DNA of 34,678 bases from an uncultured Bacteroidales bacterium (GTDB lineage: Bacteria; Bacteroidota; Bacteroidia; Bacteroidales; UBA4417): NCBI GenBank assembly GCA_903822525.1, contig CAIJPI010000324.1:1-34678 (forward strand). Direction: 5' to 3'. The notes under the pieces are model-generated. The model saw only the letters and a program-made list of their open reading frames with translations. It did not search any database and was not told the origin of the DNA. Positions 31,456 to 34,678 of the stretch are shown one piece after another. The translations under genes were made by a program, and so were the position numbers. The first letter of the stretch is position 1. Every line of letters starts with the position of its first letter.

Positions 31456-31491
31456 CAAATATAGTGACTTTTTAGTGCATTTTAACGCACT
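31456..31491 (-). promoter_or_regulatory. Minus-strand promoter with operator-like dyad
   Basis: CAAATATA at 31456-31463 reads TATATTTG on the minus strand, an exact TAnnTTTG. Immediately upstream on that strand AGTGC (31474-31478) and GCACT (31487-31491) form a dyad that would cover the spacer and -33 region. Transcription would run left to the hairpin at 31262-31300. Confidence 0.45.
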
Positions 31492-31743
31492 TAATACTTT
31501 TTTTCAATAAAATCCATTTCAATAAAATTGTAATTCACAATTTGAGTGTTGATAACTTTTTCTCCCTTTTGCTGTAATTTTATCTGCCTTCCTTCTTAAT
31601 TTTATAGAGTTCAATCAGTTCGATAATTTACAAATCCTTTCGCGTAATGTCAAACGATTAAACCACGTAAAAACGCTGGTTAGCCTCTCGTCGTCCCTAT
31701 TAAATTTTAAGTATTTTTCTTTATTAACCTATTAAACCACTTT

Positions 31744-32655
31744 ATGCGCTACAATAAGCAATCACTTATCCTGGTTCATTTCGAGGAACATCCTTTTTAT
31801 GCTAATGATAAAAAGCGCCCATCTGAACTTGCTATCCTCCTTACTGCCGATTTTACCATGGCAGACTACTGTCAGTCCCTCTTTAACAAGGTCCTGAATA
31901 TCGGATTATCCGAAATACACGCATTTCTTAAGTATCATTGTAATCTTGTCAGGGATCCCCTCAAATGGATCAATTCTCTCGAAAAGCTTATTAAAGACAA
32001 CAAAGGCCTCTTTAATAATGATGACCTCCTTTTTAGAAGGCACAAGTTTATCTCACAATTCGATGTTCATCGCCACAGGCTTGAAACTGACGATCTGGTA
32101 AACACCCGCACACAAGATCTTCACGAAACGGTTAATGGTTTCACCGACAAAAGAGAATATATCTTTTCTAAAGTACTGGAAAATAGCATAATATTTGTAA
32201 CCAACGAGGAAAAAATAGCATACCTCCAGGACCAGATTTATGAATACCGTCAGAACCCTCCCAAATACATACGCACTTCCGGCAAACATTTCGATGAACT
32301 CTGCCTGTCGGAAATTGACCACCTTCATGACAAGGAAGAAATTCTTCTAAAAGCCGAAATGAAACGTAAACAGTCAGCTGAAGCTATTCCGCCTGTTGAA
32401 AAAATGCAGATCACTGGAAAGCTTAATTTCTTTATCGATATTTTCTACCAGCTCATGCATGAATCGACCTTTAATGACAAACCTTTTCTAATGGCAACTG
32501 ACAGGCAGATTGCAGAATATATAATCCGTCATTATATCGACAGGAATGGAAAAACCATTTCAGTCAAATCAGTTATGACTATTCTCGAAAAGAACCGGCC
32601 TGAAAAACGTCCCAAAAACAATAAAAGATTCAACCTTGGGGAAGATGCTTTTTAG
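31744..32655 (+). CDS. hypothetical protein of the putative mobile element, faintly RteC-like
   Basis: A 303-residue cytosolic protein without signal or membrane segments. I do not recognise it with confidence. It is helical and rich in His, Asp, Lys and Leu. The middle (INSLEKLIKDNKGLF, then LLFRRHKFISQFDVHRHRLE) and the C-terminal stretch (LNFFIDIFYQLMHE, TDRQIAEYIIRHYIDRNGKT, then SVMTILEKNRPEKRPKNNKR) loosely recall RteC, a regulator of conjugative transposons. The RPEKRPK basic end suggests nucleic-acid binding. The resemblance is to pattern only. The gene has C-rich codons, unlike the core genes to the left. A strong hairpin terminator built on the GGCGG repeat lies about 85 bp after it. 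Confidence 0.6.
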   Translation: MRYNKQSLILVHFEEHPFYANDKKRPSELAILLTADFTMADYCQSLFNKVLNIGLSEIHAFLKYHCNLVRDPLKWINSLEKLIKDNKGLFNNDDLLFRRHKFISQFDVHRHRLETDDLVNTRTQDLHETVNGFTDKREYIFSKVLENSIIFVTNEEKIAYLQDQIYEYRQNPPKYIRTSGKHFDELCLSEIDHLHDKEEILLKAEMKRKQSAEAIPPVEKMQITGKLNFFIDIFYQLMHESTFNDKPFLMATDRQIAEYIIRHYIDRNGKTISVKSVMTILEKNRPEKRPKNNKRFNLGEDAF

Positions 32656-32677
32656 TACAATGCTTATTTTCTAAAAA

Positions 32678-32979
32678 GGCGGAAACGCATTTTCGGAAAT
32701 CTAACATTAAAAAATTGATAAATAGTATTTTAACATTGAAAAAAGGCGGAAAAATTCAGTTTCCGCCTTTTTCGCTTTTTTTTACCTTACCCTCTTTTGC
32801 ACCCTTTATACCTTTTTCGATTTCGTCGCTTTGCTATTATATTCCACCTTTTGCTTTTCCTGATTAGTACATTTTTCAACAGAGTATAGCTTTTTAAAAG
32901 GGCGGAAACGCCATGTGTAAAACACAATTTTAAACTACTGATTTACTGATTATTAAACATCAAAATAGGCGGCTCCGCC
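32678..32979 (+). repeat. GGCGGAAACGC repeat family (iteron- or operator-like)
   Basis: Direct copies GGCGGAAACGC at 32678-32688 and GGCGGAAACGCC at 32901-32912 are each preceded by an A-rich run. A related copy GGCGGAAA at 32745 forms a terminator, and the palindromic GGCGGCTCCGCC lies at 32968-32979. The copies at 32901 and 32968 can each fold into a small hairpin (GGCG/CGCC). They could be replication or excision-protein binding sites, or a series of small terminators. Confidence 0.5.
32741..32772 (+). terminator. Terminator after the 303-residue gene
   Basis: GGCGGAAA (32745-32752) and TTTCCGCC (32760-32767) pair perfectly. The stem is extended by A/T pairs, the loop is 7 nt and a T-rich tail follows. 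Confidence 0.85.
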
Positions 32980-33048
32980 CATTTTCCGCTTTTTTTGCCC
33001 TTTTTTCTTATATTATTTTGCTTCCTCAATCTTAAAACAAAAAAGAAT

Positions 33049-33336
33049 ATGGAAGCAATCATCATCCCTAAAGATCAGTTTCATGATCTCATCACTAAAG
33101 TAGACCTGATACATCTACAGGTTTCGATTCTTCACAAGAGGCCGGAAGAAGTCCTCATCGACAATCCCGAATTTATCGATTACATGCACATTTCCAAGCG
33201 TACCGCTCAAACCTGGCGCGACGAAAGGCGAATTCCTTTCACTCAGATCGGTGCAAAAATCTATTACAAGCTTTCTGATGTCATGACGCTGATCGAACAA
33301 AACACAACTCGCAGCATCACTTCCGAAGCCCGTTGA
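33049..33336 (+). CDS. helix-turn-helix (HTH_17, excisionase-like) DNA-binding protein
   Basis: The start is set at the ATG at 33049 (MEAIIIPKDQFHDL), giving 95 residues. The hydrophobic residues encoded further upstream come from the T-rich tail of a hairpin. Residues 1-45 form a helix with hydrophobic heptads. Residues 50-90 form a MerR-like winged helix: FIDYMHISKRTAQTWRDERR, then FTQIGAKIYYKLSDVMTLIE. This is the helix-turn-helix type common in Bacteroidota conjugative elements, where it acts as an excision factor or a regulator. It supports a mobile origin for this region. Confidence 0.8.
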   Translation: MEAIIIPKDQFHDLITKVDLIHLQVSILHKRPEEVLIDNPEFIDYMHISKRTAQTWRDERRIPFTQIGAKIYYKLSDVMTLIEQNTTRSITSEAR

Positions 33337-33474
33337 CATGCACCCAATCAACTGCGCACTGCTTGCTCCTCCCCTTCCTGAACCGAGTTAAGTCATTGTT
33401 AAGTTAAATCCTTGAAATCATAAATCGAGCCATTCAGCCTTGTCGAATACAAACCCTGAAACCATTATACTCCA

Positions 33475-33744
33475 ATGATTATAGCCCTTCTCCAATCCAT
33501 CCGCTCTTTCTTTACAAAGAAAGATCCCTCAACAAATGAACATCCCGACACTTTCGAAAAAATCGAAACCATCCAGGACGCATTGGCAAAACTCCGAGCA
33601 CTCTATTCTTCCCACGACCTCAAACGCTGCGAAGAAATAGCAGACCTCAACAACACTTTAAAGGAAGCCCAATCCTTCAATCCCCTTACTCCAATCCATT
33701 ATTTACCAATCTCTAAAAAACACCTCATTCGCAAATACCTCTAA
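33475..33744 (+). CDS. hypothetical small protein of the putative element
   Basis: An 89-residue protein not recognised. The N terminus (MIIALLQSIRSFFTKK) is amphipathic rather than a clear signal peptide. The middle is a charged helix (IETIQDALAKLRALYSSHD, then LKRCEEIADLNNTLKEA). The end is short, basic and Pro/His-containing. The DNA is strikingly C-rich and G-poor on the coding strand, like the rest of this segment. Position between the HTH gene and the ssDNA-binding-like gene, on the same strand, is the only hint. It may not be a real gene. Confidence 0.4.
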   Translation: MIIALLQSIRSFFTKKDPSTNEHPDTFEKIETIQDALAKLRALYSSHDLKRCEEIADLNNTLKEAQSFNPLTPIHYLPISKKHLIRKYL

Positions 33745-33756
33745 TCCTTCTAATCC

Positions 33757-33976
33757 CTCACCCCTTCTCTTTCCAAAATATAAAAAAGTCCGCTTCCCTT
33801 CTCCAAAAAAGCATAAATACCGCTTTCCTTCTCCAAAAAAGCATAAATACCGCTTTCCTTCTCCTCTCAGGAGAAGGTGCCCGAAGGGCGGATGAGGTGA
33901 GAAGGTGCCCGAAGGGCGGATGAGGTGAGAAGGTGCCCAAAGGGCGGATGAGGTAAAGAGAGGGGACAGGGGTGAG
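33757..33976. repeat. Composite repeat: two tandem arrays inside inverted ends
   Basis: A 30-bp unit occurs at 33791-33820 and 33821-33850, with a partial third copy to 33863. A 28-bp unit occurs three times at 33871-33898, 33899-33926 and 33927-33954, the last with one mismatch. The junction is a dyad, CCTTCTCCT (33857-33865) and AGGAGAAGG (33869-33877). The outer ends are imperfect inverted matches (CTCACCCCT..TCTCTTT at 33757-33772 and AAAGAGAGGGGACAGGGGTG at 33955-33974). Any protein read through it is repetitive and not a gene. Confidence 0.8.
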
Positions 33977-34019
33977 TTTTTTCAATCCTTAATCCCCAAC
34001 CCCTAATCCCAAAAAAAAC

Positions 34020-34678
34020 ATGGAAATCATCGCATCCTCAAATCCCGGCGGCAAAAACTTTGCCCCTGTCGAATCCGGTAACAATGTAGCCAGGTGCTAC
34101 AGCATGGTACATATCGGCACCATCTCCGACGAATACAAAGGAGAGAAGAAAGAAGCCAGCAAGGTCCGGCTCACTTTCGAGCTACCTACCGAAACCAAAG
34201 TTTTCAAAGAAGAAAACGGCGAACAACCTTACGTTGTCAGCAAAGAGTTCACCTTAAGTCTTCACGAGAAGGCCTCCCTCCGCAAATTCCTCGAATCCTG
34301 GCGCGGCAAAGGATTTACCGAGCAGGAAGCCGCTCATTTTGATGTCTCAAAGCTGCTGGGCAAGCCCTGTATGCTCAATATCATTCACAAGACCAAGCTC
34401 GACGGCAACATCCGTGCCGACATCAGTTCAGTTAGTCCTATTCCCAAAGGACTATCCTGTCCGGCACCAGTGTTGTTTCCCGTTCTCTTTTCAGTAAATC
34501 ATTTCTCCCAGGTAGTTTTCGACACCCTTCCCGAATTCCTTCGCGATAAGATCATGTCATCCCGCGAGTACAGGCAGCTTTCCGTCCCCGCCAACGAAGT
34601 CGTCACTCCCCCCGAACACGAAACCCCCATCGATCCCGATCCACCCATTACCGCCGACGAAGACCCCGATGATCTGCC
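34020..34678 (+). CDS. possible phage/ICE-type single-stranded DNA-binding protein, partial at the window edge
   Basis: An open frame from ATG 34020 to the end of the window (219 codons, no stop). The N-terminal 140 residues (VARCYSMVHIGTISDEYKGE, KVRLTFELPTE, KEFTLSLHEKASLRKFLESW, DVSKLLGKPCMLNIIH) have the strand pattern of an OB-fold. They resemble small phage replication-module proteins of the DUF669 or phage-SSB type. The last visible part is Pro/Asp/Glu-rich (VVTPPEHETPIDPDPP), like the acidic tail of SSB proteins that recruits partners. The coding strand is C-rich. The ATG follows an A-run just past the composite repeat. This identification is pattern-based. Confidence 0.6.
   Translation, partial: MEIIASSNPGGKNFAPVESGNNVARCYSMVHIGTISDEYKGEKKEASKVRLTFELPTETKVFKEENGEQPYVVSKEFTLSLHEKASLRKFLESWRGKGFTEQEAAHFDVSKLLGKPCMLNIIHKTKLDGNIRADISSVSPIPKGLSCPAPVLFPVLFSVNHFSQVVFDTLPEFLRDKIMSSREYRQLSVPANEVVTPPEHETPIDPDPPITADEDPDDL

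Larger units (their letters stand above)
31086..31743. other. Regulatory-looking intergenic region at the edge of the putative element
   Basis: No conserved protein-coding frame. Contents from left: a -7 box for the antitoxin gene (31144-31153), a minus-strand hairpin terminator (31262-31300), and a GC-richer block (31320-31440) that may be a short minus-strand transcript. A minus-strand promoter with a dyad (31456-31491) follows, then AT-rich sequence up to the gene at 31744. Sequence character changes across it, from mixed to C-rich on the plus strand. Confidence 0.5.
32656..33048. other. Intergenic region with recurring GGCGG repeats
   Basis: Four copies of a GGCGG-based motif occur here: 32678-32688 (GGCGGAAACGC), 32745-32752 (stem of a terminator), 32901-32912 (GGCGGAAACGCC) and 32968-32979 (GGCGGCTCCGCC). 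They stand out because the rest of the stretch is AT-rich with several T-runs. No ORF lies between the flanking genes. Confidence 0.65.

Noticed and set aside
33758-33985. Minus-strand open frame of 75 codons across the composite repeat
   Set aside because: Its protein is just the translation of the tandem repeats (RRKAVFMLFW repeated). No start context, so treated as repeat DNA.
34094-34342. Open frame of 82 codons inside the SSB-like gene
   Set aside because: It is in another frame of the longer open frame that starts at 34020, has Arg/Gln-rich random composition and no family features.
1-34678. CRISPR arrays, rRNA and tRNA genes, insertion-sequence transposases
   Set aside because: No regularly spaced repeats with unique spacers, no rRNA-like conserved blocks, no cloverleaf and no transposase motifs were found on reading both strands. 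This was by eye, so a divergent tRNA could be missed.

Overview
The window looks like a chromosomal segment of a Bacteroidota bacterium, probably near Bacteroidales/Marinilabiliales. The signs are Bacteroidota-type promoters (TTG, about 20 nt, TAnnTTTG) before several genes, a secreted subtilase with a type IX secretion (Por) C-terminal sorting domain, several lineage-typical hypothetical genes, moderate-to-low GC and few Shine-Dalgarno sites. No rRNA, tRNA or CRISPR was seen.

Layout. (1) 337-1722: a small membrane protein (DUF6580 type), an orphan GroES-like protein on the minus strand and a small single-TM protein. (2) 1772-9654, all plus strand: mutL, two tandem rhomboid proteases, a membrane-anchored endonuclease/exonuclease/phosphatase protein, uvrB and cysQ, so two DNA-repair genes share a long co-oriented run. 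(3) 9697-12681, minus strand: nrnA-like DHH phosphoesterase, a one-domain FKBP lipoprotein and a three-module FKBP lipoprotein, probably one operon ending at a strong hairpin terminator. (4) 12795-16454: ndk, an XRE regulator convergent with it, a 1-kb AT-rich gene-free stretch with repeated TACAAATGTA palindromes, and the secreted S8 protease. (5) 16690-19752: trmD, a charged helical protein, a Cys/Met-metabolism PLP enzyme (minus) and rplS. (6) 19905-22638: an HGSNAT/NagX-like membrane protein divergent from a NUDIX-fold transcription regulator, then a Gre-like protein. (7) 23153-29792, plus strand: lipoate-protein ligase, DUF1338/HglS-like dioxygenase, beta-barrel protein, START-like protein, a large FAD/Fe-S dehydrogenase and a Zn-ribbon NUDIX hydrolase. 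HglS-like plus FAD/Fe-S dehydrogenase suggests 2-oxoadipate to D-2-hydroxyglutarate to 2-oxoglutarate, although neither substrate is proven.

(8) From about 30.1 kb the character changes. There is a small membrane protein and then a toxin-antitoxin pair whose toxin is broken by one in-frame stop codon. Next come a regulated-looking minus-strand promoter/terminator unit, an unrecognised protein with faint RteC resemblance, a GGCGG-repeat region, an excisionase-like HTH protein, a small hypothetical, a composite tandem/inverted repeat and the start of a possible ssDNA-binding protein that runs off the window. The plus strand here is C-rich. I read this as the left part of an integrated mobile element (ICE or prophage), but no integrase, relaxase or attachment repeat is visible, so this is inference.

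No clearly new, complete system can be demonstrated. The best leads are the mobile-element edge with its repeat families, the nonsense-disrupted toxin next to an intact antitoxin, and the palindrome cluster beside the XRE regulator.
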